This document shows positions 42,796 to 57,134 of a DNA stretch of 64,000 nucleotides, one piece after another. The translations under genes and the position numbers were made by a program. Each line of letters opens with the position of its first letter. Positions within the stretch are counted from its first letter, which is position 1. The DNA is from Urechis unicinctus (lineage: Eukaryota; Annelida; Polychaeta; Xenopneusta; Urechidae): contig CM067343.1 of assembly GCA_034190875.2 (NCBI GenBank), positions 56,754,945 to 56,818,944 on the forward strand, read 5' to 3'. Below the pieces are notes generated by a model that ran no database searches, was not told where the DNA came from, and was given only the letters and a program-made list of their open reading frames with translations.

Positions 42796-45424
42796 ATCAA
42801 TTCAAATATATATGCATATATATATCACATTCTGTACATTTGCATTGATCGCAAAATAACCATATGAACATCTGTTTGTTGATTCTTATTGTTTATTTCA
42901 CTTGATTTGTGTCTCAGAATCGTGTTCTCATGTATAAGTCGTCGTTATATTATCGTATGGAAGGTGTATGGTTTCTGAAAGTACATCTCGGAGCCCAATT
43001 ATGTAAAAAGTGTTATGACGATGTTAAAATATACAATATCTTAAAACATGACGTTCTGCATACATTAAGTGTAGGGAATACCAGAAAAAACGTTCGTAAG
43101 CCGGTTGAAATTTTCGCATCCCTATTACAAGCAATCATTTGAATATGTTCAAATATGGCTCAGCATGGCAATAAAAAAATAAATACAATTTGTTGTGACG
43201 TCAGCCGTCAATAATTTGTCTTTTTATATGCAGCTGGATATATTGTAATGGCCACCGAGTGTGATGTATGTATTTATCCGTCGAATGTTTTATCCATCCA
43301 GCCTAATAATGATCCTCTTTAAGCTTACGGACACGGTACCGACCGTTGTTCACATTGTTTTATAGTGATCGAACTATCTTAGCCCAAAGTATAATGATTG
43401 ACATTTTCAACCCTGAATATCAATATCATCATTCTAAATTAGAAAAAGAAACGCATAACAGGTGCGCGGGTCCTGAAAGGGTCATTAATACTTAATAGAT
43501 GGTGCAATACGCTGTGGTTATTATTAGACTCTAATTGAGAGCTGATCATAAAGTGAATGTTTTCTCGTGCTGCTTATTTAATGTGCATATAATGTCAAGT
43601 ATATTATAACCACTGAATATTTAAAACCAATTTATCAACATGAAATAGGTTGGAATAGAAGCCCAAGGACAAATTGATTATATGGATAAAACATGTCATG
43701 GACTACCCGTTTTCAAAATTTTAAGGAACCATAACCGTTTGCCAGTTGTGTTCAGGGCTTGCCTCGAAAGGATCAACCGATGCACTCTGCTCATGGTAAT
43801 GCAAAATCAAACTGTTCCTGGTATGGTATGTTCAAAAGTAGATTTAAGTAGTACGAGCCGCATGGATACCTTGTGCGAATAATGTTGCTGACATCATAAT
43901 TTTACTCTATTGTGTTGATGCGGCTTTGTGCAGCAATTGTTTCTGAACAAACTCGCAAGAGCGCCCATTGTCAAAGAATAATTAAAATGATATTGGCATA
44001 TAAATTAAGAATATCAACCACTGTCATTGTCACCCAGTAGGTGACGAATACGGGGGTTGATAACTGTCAGTTGTAATGAAAATTATTTAAATGATAAAAT
44101 AACAGCGCCATTCGTTAATCATCCATATGTGAATTACTACAGCACACCAAATGCATACATAATCAAAACTTTTAACGGCGGTCTTACCGGTGACGCGTCC
44201 CTTACTTTCACTTTCATAGATCTACAAAGATTGCCAACCGAGAACTGGTCCTTAAGTGCCCTGCCAATGTTCATAAATAACTATTCCATGGGTCACAACG
44301 CGATAAGAAAAGCTATATTCCTTTAATTATTCCCAAGGTTTATTTATATTCCCGGAGTTTAGAGTTATCAGCACAAAACTGACAAAACAGATCGACACAA
44401 ATAGGATTTGATCCATTGAATATTATGTATACCTAGCTGTGTTAACCATTTTGATGCCGTGCTTCAAATGATGCTAGCTCTAACAAACGGAAAGCTTCGT
44501 TTGTAACCTAAATCTGGCATATAGTCTACGAGCTCCGTAGCATGTCAGTTCTTTCCAATATACCTATGCCACATTGAGGGAATGGTGACAACGTTTGAAT
44601 TGCATGTTCTAAATGGGGCTTAATAAGAGCCCTCTTTAGTTTGATAAACACTGCCTTAGAGCGACTTGTGAATGTCCGCCTGATTATTCTGAGCGCTGTT
44701 GCTGCACTGCACTGTATGCTGAATTTGAGTGGGTGATCAATTATGACACCTTAATTTCTTTCCTCTAGGGGAAAATTCGATATTAAACATTTCGTCCTTT
44801 ATCCGAGCTTTATTGTCAATGCGGTTATCAAGCAGTTTGCATCGCAGACCGGTGATATTGTAACTCAGATATAAACTTGACTTATTACCATTATTATACA
44901 TGACAATGAAGCTTGAGGAGAAATTGATTGTGCATCGAAACCAAAATCTGCAAGGTGCGGATACATTCTTGATATTTCTCATCGCTCATCTACTAAGAGT
45001 GACAGTGGATTAAGACAACATTGACTAACCGTAATTTGAACACAGCATTGACCTACATGCTATGGAAGTTGCAATAGACGCAATTTTATATTGTTTGAGG
45101 TTTTATTTCGTCCAATCGAAGTTTTATTGCAGTCTTTTGGTTGAATGGTACTGCCAGTTGGTTTGGTTTAACTTCTTGAAACAATTAGTGCATGGTTTAG
45201 ATACACGAATCAGGGACAGATATATATTGATTATGAATAATAAACAATACGATGAATACCACAGACTACGTTTGATCCTTCTTATTGGTTGACATATATC
45301 ACCATTAACGAGTCTGAAGTTCACAAACATGACGCAGTCAATTATATAATGATAAACACTGATTTTAATCTTGCCTTGCCAGATTAATTTATATAGTGTT
45401 GAAAGTGTAGGGTCTTTTTGTCAC
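42791..45424. other. Noncoding, no gene seen
   Basis: About 2.6 kb without a recognised gene. The stretch 43545-43650 (CTGCTTATTTAA, AACCAATTTATCAACA) is weakly related to 38290-38350. Short frames (66-89 codons) resemble nothing known. Confidence 0.5.
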
Positions 45425-45690
45425 AAGTATCGTGGCGTTTAACCCCATTCTTCAAGCAGCAGCACCAAGATGTCTCAATGCCTGTGATGGATGGACCTAT
45501 TTTGCTGCCAGTGTAGTTCTGGCTATTTTGACGCACATTTTGTAGCATAATTTTGATAAAGAACCGCTATTTGATGTGATCACCTGAGTCACGCGGAACC
45601 AGTCAGATTTTTACAGCTTGGCATCGAACCCACAACCTGTGGATCGAAAGGCGACGCATGAACCACTTCGCCACGGGCACCGGCTGAAGC
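45425..45690 (-). mobile_element. tRNA-derived SINE, inverted copy
   Basis: Read on the minus strand from 45690, the head shows an A-box-like TGGCGAAGTGGTTC and a B-box-like GTGGGTTCGATGCC. The body begins AATCTGACTGGTTCCGCGTGACT, matching the SINE at 20636. It ends near 45430 with GGGTTAAACGCCACGATAC, close to the GTTAAACCCC tail of the plus-strand copy. Confidence 0.75.
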
Positions 45691-45739
45691 CTCATGTAAG
45701 GGAAGTTACTGGCTTTTTCATTCAAAACGAGGTGGTATT

Positions 45740-46030
45740 ATTGCTAACGTATTCAGTATGCTTTGCCTTTGGTTGATGTAAATCAAATGAAATAAATATT
45801 TACAGATGCCTTTGATCATTCACAAGTACCATTTGTATCAACGAAATGTTGTCGAAATAAGAAAGAGCAATACTTATTCTGAAATGTCACTTGCTATAAC
45901 AAGTTTTGATCAACGTCATTTTCGTTTTACATTAGTGCTTCAATGCCAATATGCCAAAATACCAATAACAGCATGAGAACCATTCATCATACTATACTGT
46001 GTCATACTATCATAACCAAATGTAAGCAAC
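45740..46030. repeat. Diverged copy of the inverted-repeat family
   Basis: Same orientation as the right arm. ATATTTACAGATGCCTTTGATCATT aligns with 49742, CTTATTCTGAAATGT with 49833, and AACCATTCATCAT followed by GTGTCATACT with 49928. Only the central part of the family is present. Confidence 0.55.
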
Positions 46031-46456
46031 ATAATCGAGTTTGATATCTGTTATTGAAAGTTCAGGGCAGCCCACTGACAAGTAATGAGGCATGTTAAAG
46101 TATTGCTACAATTTTCACGTGCCAATGTGAAATAAATAGTGAAAACATTTGTCGCATAGTTTCTTGTAAATCACCCCCATTTCACATGAGATGTGGTAGT
46201 CAATGTGTTTCACTTCACCTCACGATAAGCAAATCATCACACATTAACCATGATTGAATGTCTACAGTGGCATATGCGTCGACGACCGTAGATACTCCAT
46301 GAAAAAGTGGGCTCTTCTAAGGGTTCGCATTCCAGGAATATAGAACATGTATCTACGTGTGCTCACTACACGGTTTAGAGTAGTATATGTCAATACATCC
46401 TGCCGTCTACAACTACCCGCCTTAGTCGCTTATCGCTTTTCTGCACTTTTAACCAG

Positions 46457-46469
46457 ATATATATATATA

Positions 46470-46549
<80 letters not shown>

Positions 46550-46774
46550 TATATATATATATATATATATATATGGTATATATATATATATATATAAAAG
46601 ATAGATACTATATATAATATAAATATAAATATATATATATATATATTATATTCTCTTTATATATATATTGATGTATATCAAGCTGCGCTCCTGTCATCAT
46701 ATCTATATATTTATGTATATATTTATATGTATATATATATACATACGTATATATATATATGTATATATATATGC

Positions 46775-46814
<40 letters not shown>

Positions 46815-46825
46815 GTATATATATG

Positions 46826-46895
<70 letters not shown>
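46457..46895. repeat. AT microsatellite cluster
   Basis: (AT)n with ATAC, ATGC and ATAG variants, interrupted by a short unique stretch at 46675-46705. Confidence 0.95.
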
Positions 46896-46897
<2 letters not shown>

Positions 46898-48355
46898 TAA
46901 AGGAGCAGAAGAGAGATCAGTGTTTATGTTTATGATACGAATTGTCGCACAGCAGTAAGACGTTTATTGTCGTTTGCAAGCATAAAAATTTATGGGACAT
47001 TCAAGCTGCCATCATAGCATAACATATAAAGGCTGCAGGTGTGACAGGGTTGCCGGCACAACTTGTCACTACTGTAGTGACCATAACAGCCCAATTTTGT
47101 TTTCCGTTTCGACACAACGCTTTGCATCGGAAGCATATATGCTGCAGCTGTAGCAGTTTATAGCTTCGCTAAAAGAGATCACTCGAGCACTCGCCCGAAG
47201 ACGCAACCTGTTGGCCGAAGCGTTATTGTCATAGCGCGTTGTCGAAGTGTCTCTTAAAACCACGTAGAATTCTCTGTTGAATTTGGAGCTGTTGTCGCCT
47301 CGACTTATCAGGTGACTCCATATCTTTAACAGCCGCCGAGCCCCGAGTTGTTGGATCAACGGTCCCATGTGCTTTTGTTGATTTCATGGTATCGTAGCCT
47401 GATGTCGGGGGTGTCTTTTGTGTAATTTCATAATCGTCACACAGATCAGCGTAGCTATAAACTCTTCGCTCGAAACCATCGTACCCCTCTGACATGCCAA
47501 AAATGTTAATGTCGACCCCACGCCCGTTCCCTTGCTTCAGACAGTTATTGACAATCTAAAACTACCATCCACAGTGCAGACATGAAAGATCGAGGATCGT
47601 AAACTGGGTGGACGGTGTAAGAGGCGAACTGTTTTCCACATGGGCAACCAGTACCGGGTAGTTTCTCAAGATGACATTTATTTAGTAATGTGCTTACTAT
47701 TTTTGCTATTCACAAGCCTATTGTGCGACGAATTTTGGCAGCGTCGAGGCTCTGCGAAACGACGTTTTCCCCACTCTCATCAATTGCAGAGACCCTTTTA
47801 AATGCTTCGCGGTAGCGCCAGCTTACGATTGCAATGTATCATAATTAGGGAAGCGATCACCGCAGAGCCACTCGAAGTGAGCCCTCTTAGCGTAGCTATA
47901 AACTCTTTGCGTGTACGTCATTGTTCCCATAGAGCCTTTACGACAGTGTCCTAATGTAGAGTAACGGTACAACATCGTGCGATATAGCAATATTGAAGGT
48001 ATTTTATCAATGAGCTTCCATACCACTCTTTGATTTAGACGATAGACAGTGCGACTCCTGACTTGTTGATGCAAAGTTAGAGATTGGCTGCCACGGATAA
48101 CCGTTGATTACCGCTGACATATTTGCATTCATGTATAAGCCATGAGAGACAGATAAAAGCAAACCGATAGAGAGGGAATATATGTCATCTGCTAGTTAAA
48201 GCAACGATAGCATCGCATACAAATCCCTAGATTACCTGAGGTTTTACTATATATAACAACGTACATCAGTCAACAGCGTGAATTCCAATGCAAACAAACT
48301 AACTTGATATAAAGAAGTCACAATACTGGAAATGTTCTATCGGCAACGAAGCCTT
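46896..48355. other. Noncoding, no gene seen
   Basis: An 88-codon minus-strand frame (47495-47229) is rich in charged residues but matches no family I know. A 19-nt identical block (AGCGTAGCTATAAACTCTT) occurs at 47448-47466 and 47889-47907 within otherwise loosely similar surroundings, suggesting an old local duplication. Confidence 0.45.
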
Positions 48356-49285
<930 letters not shown>

Positions 49286-50575
49286 ATATGTTGACCAGTC
49301 AATGACTATGTCCTGCCCCTGCATCCAGTACGGATCTACATTTTACGGGAGGGTGTTTTGTCATATTGCATCTAAGCATATTCGCCGTATGCAGTTGACA
49401 AATGAAATCAGATTAGCTTAGATTTTTGTATTGGCTTCGACAGTTGTGCTTTACCGTCATTCATAATGGCATACATTTAAACAGATATCTAATGTGATGC
49501 CCCAATTCTAATGCAAATCATTTATATCGTCAATTAGCGAATGATTAAAAAGGTAAGTAACAATCTCCCTTTCATTGCACATGGCTTGTCCACTAAGTTA
49601 ATCTGGTGGGATTGTAAACTATTGTCATAAGCTGAAATCGCACGCCATATACAAAAGAAAGTACTCATGATAGTTTATTCACCTTATGGTAAACACATAT
49701 TGACCTTAGCATTGTGTGATTGTAAGCCGTATTGAAAACAATATTTACAGATGCTTTTGATTATTTCCAATGCAAAGTAATTCCATTTTTACAGTGGTCA
49801 TGAGATTTCGAGGAAAATTGTCAGAGCCATAGTTATTCTGAAATGTAATTACCGGTTTTGCATATGTCGTTTATTTACTAAATCATATGCATATGTCAAA
49901 ATAACACCAGCTGGGCGTTAATTAAAAACCATTTATCATTATGATGTGTCATACTTTTGTAATCTAATCAAAGCAGTAATAATAATCTAGCGAGATATAT
50001 GTTCATTACATCCAATCGCTTTGCATAATATGCTCATGACCGAGATTAATCTAATGATTTATGACCTTTCATATGATGAGGTTCTCGATGAGCAATCAGA
50101 CAGGACAAAAGGCCGAAATTCGCCATGGAGTTACCCTGTTAGCACGCATGAATTATGTTGCAACTGTTTGGCAAAATGTTAAAAGCATTCCTGCGACTTA
50201 GAAGAGCTGATTACCTTGAATACAGTGTACAAATACAAAGGTATACGATAGCGTATTGCATTATCTGACACGAATTTGCAATTCTTTAGCTGCAGCACAA
50301 TTGAAGTATTAAGCAGCTAGTACTTGACAGCATGTGACAAGATTATGTCATGAGTAAGTAAAAAATAATGTTACATAAATGATGTTGCTTAAGTTGTCTC
50401 ATGCCCATTATAAATAAGCAGCGGTATAGATAGACGCACGTGTATTAATTGACTGCGAATTTAGTCAGTCATGGTAAACATGAATGAGCAACTATTTGCT
50501 ATCAATCAATCGATCAAAAAAGTTAACGTTCAGGTGATCTGAAACAAATTTGCAACGACACAGTTGTTCGCTTTA
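49286..50575. repeat. Inverted dispersed repeat, right arm
   Basis: Reverse-complement relative of 37110-39405. It begins TTGACCAGTCAATGACTATG (39400 inverted) and ends CTGAAACAAATTTGCAACGACA (37116 inverted). The arms are clearly diverged, so they are old copies of an unidentified dispersed element and not a recent hairpin-forming palindrome. Confidence 0.75.
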
Positions 50576-50789
50576 TTACTGTGGCAAATCACCCGTCTGT
50601 GCACGACTTTTACTAGGTGCATGCTACTCACTGCCAATTAGCAAATGTCGTTATCTATTACCTCAAACCATATATAAATTACGCTATCCAGCTTTTTTAA
50701 GGTAAAATTGTAGATCTCATAATCGATTTTCCATATGTTGATACCTTGATTGATGTTTGGTTACAAAAGGATCTAATGTAATATACCAT

Positions 50790-51236
<447 letters not shown>

Positions 51237-54200
51237 GTGACAATGGTTGAGGGCAGTCTACGATAAAAGCACGTTGCAAGCTCATGTTTTCTTTCGTTTA
51301 ATACCATTAACCAAACAACATTTTGCATGTGCAGTTTTTCTCGCAATTATAATCTGGACTGTCATCAATTACTGAGCCAAACTGTTGCATTATATATTTA
51401 CCGATTCAAGTACCTCATCAAAACTGTCAATAGCTTTGAAAGTGCATTTCTTCCAGAATCATCCATATTCTGTTATTGAAAACAAATTCATCGACTGATT
51501 CCTTACTACGTTTAGTAATGATACCAAAAAAACTCGGATCTAATCGGTGACTCCAGCTGTGTTTATGGCCTTCGTATTGTTCGATTTCGTATGTTTGACG
51601 AATCAATTTTGTACCTGTATATGGCATACAGTAGACCCTATAATACATCCGAAGCTGAGAACGGCTGGAGTTTGAACAATGACACAAGAACATTGTACAG
51701 TTGCACATGGGTGGTTACTGGTCCAGATCGTTATTCATGTGAATATTGTTGTAAATAAAGTTCGGTGACCATTTCAACGCGTCTTTATCGATCAATCATC
51801 GATTATTTAGTATTGTCAATATCATTCAACGACTACACAGAAATGGATGCAAAATAGAAATTTCACTAAATCGCCGTAAAATGGAATTTAAATTGGATTA
51901 AAGAAAGGAGATTTTACGACCACAGATTTTCCTTGCTCTGATGTAGTCCAAATAACACTTAATGCAATATCAAATCCCATTACTTAGTGCAGCAATCAAG
52001 TTTGCTGCCTGATGAACTAAGAAGACAATGTTAGAGAATATGTTGATTTATGCGCACAAATGTTTTGTCTGAGTTTATATCAATATAAAATGTATAACAC
52101 GATTTTTTTTATCAATTGAATATGCATGTTCCATTGTAGTTCCCTGGACGGACAGAGTTGAATAAGCAATGAGATCATCAATAACCTGCTCTTTCATTTA
52201 ACGCATGAATGCAACGTGTTCTCTCGGGGTCATGCCGTTAATGATATGATAAGCTGACAGATATCAGTAGCAGCCTATTTATGAGCATCCTGTTTGGCCA
52301 AGCAAATGTTTGGCCTAAATAGCATGCAGATCTCGTGGATTAGTTTTTGCGCGTAGCCAATTGTGTATGGACTTTGCATCATGATTTTTACATCATTAAG
52401 TGTCGATGACTTTATTTTGTGCCAGGGTTGGATAAGTAAACACGCACCAACATCCCATCCGCTACTGGCAGATAAAGCCCAGGGCATAATTCGGTATTTT
52501 ATCGCCCATTTATTAAATATTGCTAAGGTAAATCTGCTGGATGTCTGGCTCATTTGTTACTTGTACATTGCGGCTCCCTAGTAGACGTTAGGGAGGTAAG
52601 TAAGTCCCCCTGTTGGCTTCCCCTGAGCTATTCGTTAGGTGCAGTCCGCAATCAGTGTGTGGTTCAATGCTTAAGATACGGAAAGCGACTAACTGTAGTC
52701 GAATATGACAACACTGCTGAAGGCTCCGCCTTAGAACATTCATGTGTGTTGAATGTATGTTTTGTAATATGTTTCACATGTAGTGTGCATGTTTTGTTGA
52801 GTAATGCGTGACCGTTTGCATTACGGTTATGGGTTTCATATTTACCGTTTGCTGGTACAGCGCGCCGAAATCATTATGGCCAAAACTTATGCGGACACAG
52901 GAATGTACTTATAATGTTATACAGTGTCACCAATATGTTACGTAATAAGTTAGTATGCACGCTTTTTTGGTGTAATCTGTCTCCATGCACTGAGGAATAT
53001 GGGTTCGAATTAAGTTGGTGTTGCGAAGTTGACATTTGCAGCTGCAAAGCTCTCAACCCCTTATGACAAGAAAGTCTTGCTAACAATGAAAGCTGCTCAT
53101 GGTGGTTGATCGGGGTATTTAACCCTGTTTAGCATTACATACACGTGTGCTACTCCCATTCTACGATTTCACACATGAAATACTCAGTTCAGTTTACGAT
53201 AATGTAATTATGGGGTGGCGATCAACATTAAATTCAGAGTAGCTGTGATACAGTCATATGCACACTTTGAATACATCTATTATGGGATGTATTAAAACGG
53301 ATTCATAGATGGTCCTAGTGTAGGCAATGTTACATGTACAAATGAGAAACTTGAAACCTTAGTTGTTGCAATTTGTTCACGAACAACATCATTCTACCAA
53401 ACCAAGTCAATTTATCCGAATAAACAATACTTTTCATGGCTAATAATCTCCTATGCAACTTGCGGAAGTGTGCCATATAATATCACATAGTGAACGACTG
53501 AAAGCCCACCACGGTAAGATTCAAACATAAATTATGTAAGAGCCGGATCAACGCGTCATAGGCAATGCTGTGCTGATGTTGTGGCATGAAGATATGCCCG
53601 TTTTATCCATATTGCCATGCATACTTATTCGGCTTTTTATCCATTCGTGCGTCTCCTTTGGAGCTCTTTTGAGCTTTGTCGATAGGTTATATAAGTAAGC
53701 CATCACTCATGTTAGATAATTATTGTGCGAATAAACACCTGCCATCGGGTAACTGTTCTACGCTTACGTGGTTATTTTGACTGGCTACTTATCCCAAAAT
53801 GACAATCGTAACCAGTTGTGTTGTCTTTTCTGCAATTATAGGCAGTGTTTAGTGGATGTCATTATATGATATGCATCATATCGCCTAATGTAGACGTTTC
53901 GAACAAATGTTACATGTGATGGCATACATCACTAGCATGTGATCTCTCACATTTGTTAAAATCAGTAAAATGTTAAAGATGACCGATAACACATGCAACT
54001 TATGACAGCATAGTGATTTTACTGCGTGGTCTATATGTAAGGCATACAGTCATGAAGTGTTATTCTGTAAGTTGAAGTTACATGAGTACTTGACTCGGAC
54101 AAGTCGATAGCTAACAAACGAAACAAATGTATCGATTCAAAACAGCTCAATATTATAAATATCACAAGACACCGCATTCAAGACTTTCTATTGGCCTTTG

Positions 54201-55795
54201 ATACCTGCATGCGATTTTAAATTGATGTTGCTAATTAAACAGTTCTCAACAAATTAACCTAAATTGACCAACTAAAACTTAATGATCCCTTCCAGGGCAT
54301 AACTCAATGGGTCTTCTACGGGTCAGCAAGAGAAACAGAACACTTTAGAGTAGCACAAATAGCATCGGGGAATGTTAATTTACATTCACACTGATCGTTG
54401 ATTAGCCACGACGTTTAACGGTTGTAGGACTGTTGAGACATGATTCTCTGCCGACATGATCAAACCATGCCGCAAATCATTATCATTACATAGGGAATTA
54501 CGAATACCGATGTAGATATATATTTGCGCTATCATACGAAATATGTGAATGCAAGCGTAAAACAATAAAAACGTTATCACGGCAGCTACAGCATTCCAGG
54601 TACATAAAATATATGACTGATAAATGTTTCTACCTCGGTTATCAACAATTCAAGTTGAAACAAGCATTACGTGTAAATTTGTGTCATAATGTGTTATAAT
54701 CAAAATGCGCCACAACATGAATTGAGGTGATGGTCCATCAATCTGAATAATGCGCAATCGGTTCAAAGCCTTCCCAAATTACGCGAACTCTCTTTGACAT
54801 GATAGCGCATCATCTCAAGGCCAATCATAATCACAAGAGGCTCGTTAGTTGGTGCAATGAAAACCACAAAATATTAACTTAGTACAAAATTTGCAGACCA
54901 TGACGCATGGGTTCATGATTTGCTTTCATTGAGTTCAAACTGGTAAGATTTGACAAGATATGTAGCATTTCACGATTGTCAACAGCAAATTACTATTGGG
55001 CCCAATAATGACACATAAGGATACCACTAATTCATGTGCATAGTTTTACGTTTATTGGGAACACAAAATGCGAATAAAAGCTGCAATTCGTAGAGATACG
55101 CACCGAACATGCTGGAAGTAACTGATATGTGTCTATAGCGTTATGAAAAATAATCAGGAAGTACAACTGATTGTGCTCTTCAATTGAACCTTCCCTAACC
55201 TGTTCCGACGGGGAAAACTTGCCAATGGTCACACATGCACATGCTACTAAACAATGCGAAACTATCCGGCTGTATTCAATGAACCAAGAGCATTCGGATA
55301 ATGTTCTGGTGAATTGTTAGCAGCCCCTCGCAGCCATTCGGCTACAATCTCGTGTTGAATCTGGAACAATGTGACAAAGAGGTAAAGCATAAAGCCGGTG
55401 ATTTCAAAAGAGATTTCCAAATTGACATCTGTGGGAAAATCTATCTGAGTGGTGACAAGGGATGAGTATTTCATAGACAGAGCGATAGGAGCAGATGTAC
55501 TAAACCTTATTATCGCATAGAGTAATGGATACTATGACAAATGGGAATATCTTAGATTGATGGTCAGGGCAAGGATACTTTGATAGGCAGATATCAGTTA
55601 AAGAAATTAATAGAACGTCAAATGCATACCCTTTATATCGTCAGATGTGCTCTATAGTAATATCCAAAACCGACATTCAGCAAACAATCAATCAACTATG
55701 CAATAAACATGTTTTACTCGACAAACATAATAATTGAATCCATATAATTTTGGCAAATTAATATGCTGCGTCGCCTTTTGAACAATATGATGAGG
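51237..55795. other. Noncoding, no gene seen
   Basis: About 4.6 kb of AT-rich sequence. Frames up to 93 codons (for example 51708-51427, minus) match no family I know and lack a splice or neighbour context. No RNA gene or array seen. Confidence 0.5.
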
Positions 55796-55809
55796 ATGCA
55801 ATCTCATAG

Positions 55810-56095
55810 CATGAAAACCTGACTGGTTACTCGTGACTTTGATGATTATATCATATTATGGTTCCATCGTTGTAAGTGGATGCACCCGACCTTCTGATTC
55901 AATTATATCGAGTTGGACATTTATACCAGCAGCACAAATATTTCAGCCCGACCTGAACAACGGGTATGCGCCAAGTGGGAGCTGGCTCTTAATGGGAGCT
56001 ATCGGAGCATCACAAGTATCCTCATCCATCATCGTTGCGATATCATCTCGTTTTTGAAAGTGACGTAGAACACAAATATTACCTTTACCTTTCTC
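55810..56095 (+). mobile_element. SINE body and tail fragment
   Basis: Aligns with 20690-20940. AAAACCTGACTGGTTACTCGTGACT starts the body, GCCAAGTGGGAGCTGGC and CATCGTTGCGATATCATCTCG continue it. The tRNA-like head with A and B boxes is missing, so this is a 5'-truncated or decayed copy. Confidence 0.65.
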
Positions 56096-56815
56096 ATACC
56101 GTCATTAGTTGACTTCATATCTTCAACAGTTGCGTTAGTAACGCACTCTGTGGATGCAATTATGATAAACATATAGCAGCTTTTTGGGAAAGGCAGTTAA
56201 GCTACTTTGTGGCATATGCATTGTATTATTTAGACGCATTTACATGTAACCATCAACCCATTCACGACGTGGAGGATCAATTAAACAACTTTAATCCAAT
56301 TACTCTAATAATTATAAACCTTGTACCGCCCATACCACACTTTGCCGACGAGTTGCACTATAAAATGCCTTACTCGCGCACGAATCACTTAACCAGTGTG
56401 CTCGAGAGACAGCAATTCGTTGAAAACGCGCTTATGTTGGCATATTTCTGTTCCTGTTCGTTTTCATCGCGTTTACCCAGCTGCATTGCATTTGGCAATT
56501 GCACATTTCCTAACATACTTCAAACGGACAACTCATGAGCATTGCCCTTAATCCTAAAACTAGTACCTGTGTGCTGGCGCACGGACACAGGCAGCATTCC
56601 TAAAAAAGGGGCATTATTACCTTAGTAACGAACCACCTAAACTTAACATGCAAGGCAGTGTTTGTCCCTTAGTCTTCAGCAAATTTGTTTCTTGCATAAA
56701 AGTAGTCCATTTATTTGATTACCACTGCTCTTTAAATGTGAATAATTGTGAACACTTCATCAGTTATCAGAACATTCACTGCTTCTTGTCAGTAATAAAT
56801 CTATAATTTGTATGC
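56096..56815. other. Noncoding, no gene seen
   Basis: A 109-codon plus-strand frame (56209-56538) starts MAYALYYLDAFTC. It has no recognisable domain, signal peptide or flanking signal, so I treat it as a chance frame. Confidence 0.45.
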
Positions 56816-56996
56816 TATCTTAAAGTGACAATATACACAGTGGATGCCTAAATCGGGTTCGGTCATCTAAACAGCTGTTCTGAAGGGTTTTCGATAAACA
56901 TTAGGCAATGCCAGGAGATAAGCGGATAACCTCTTTCATGTTTTGCACGCATGCGACAACAAAGGCTAATCACTTTCACCTGGACATCTCGTTCTA

Positions 56997-57134
56997 ACGA
57001 GGGGCGTGTTTACCTGTGGTACAATATTAACAAAGAGGCGTTTCATGTACACGACAATAAGTCGGACAAAACACGAGGGGCGTGGCCTGGGTACAAACAA
57101 AGAGGCTCATTACGCGACAATGTCGGACAAAACA
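56997..57134. repeat. Tandem duplication upstream of the nuclease start
   Basis: Two imperfect units begin ACGAGGGGCGTG (56997 and 57073), continue through GGTACAA and ACAAAGAGGC, and end CGACAA..GTCGGACAAAAC. The second unit contains the likely start codon (ATG at 57120); the first has AATAAGTCGG in its place. This is a duplicated leader plus start region. Confidence 0.7.

Noticed and set aside
47229-47495. 88-codon minus-strand charged frame as a host exon
   Set aside because: I could not recognise a family, and no flanking exon with consistent splice phase could be found.
56209-56538. 109-codon frame just upstream of the second transposon
   Set aside because: No recognisable domain. Its position outside the paired genes and the lack of a conserved copy give no reason to call it real.
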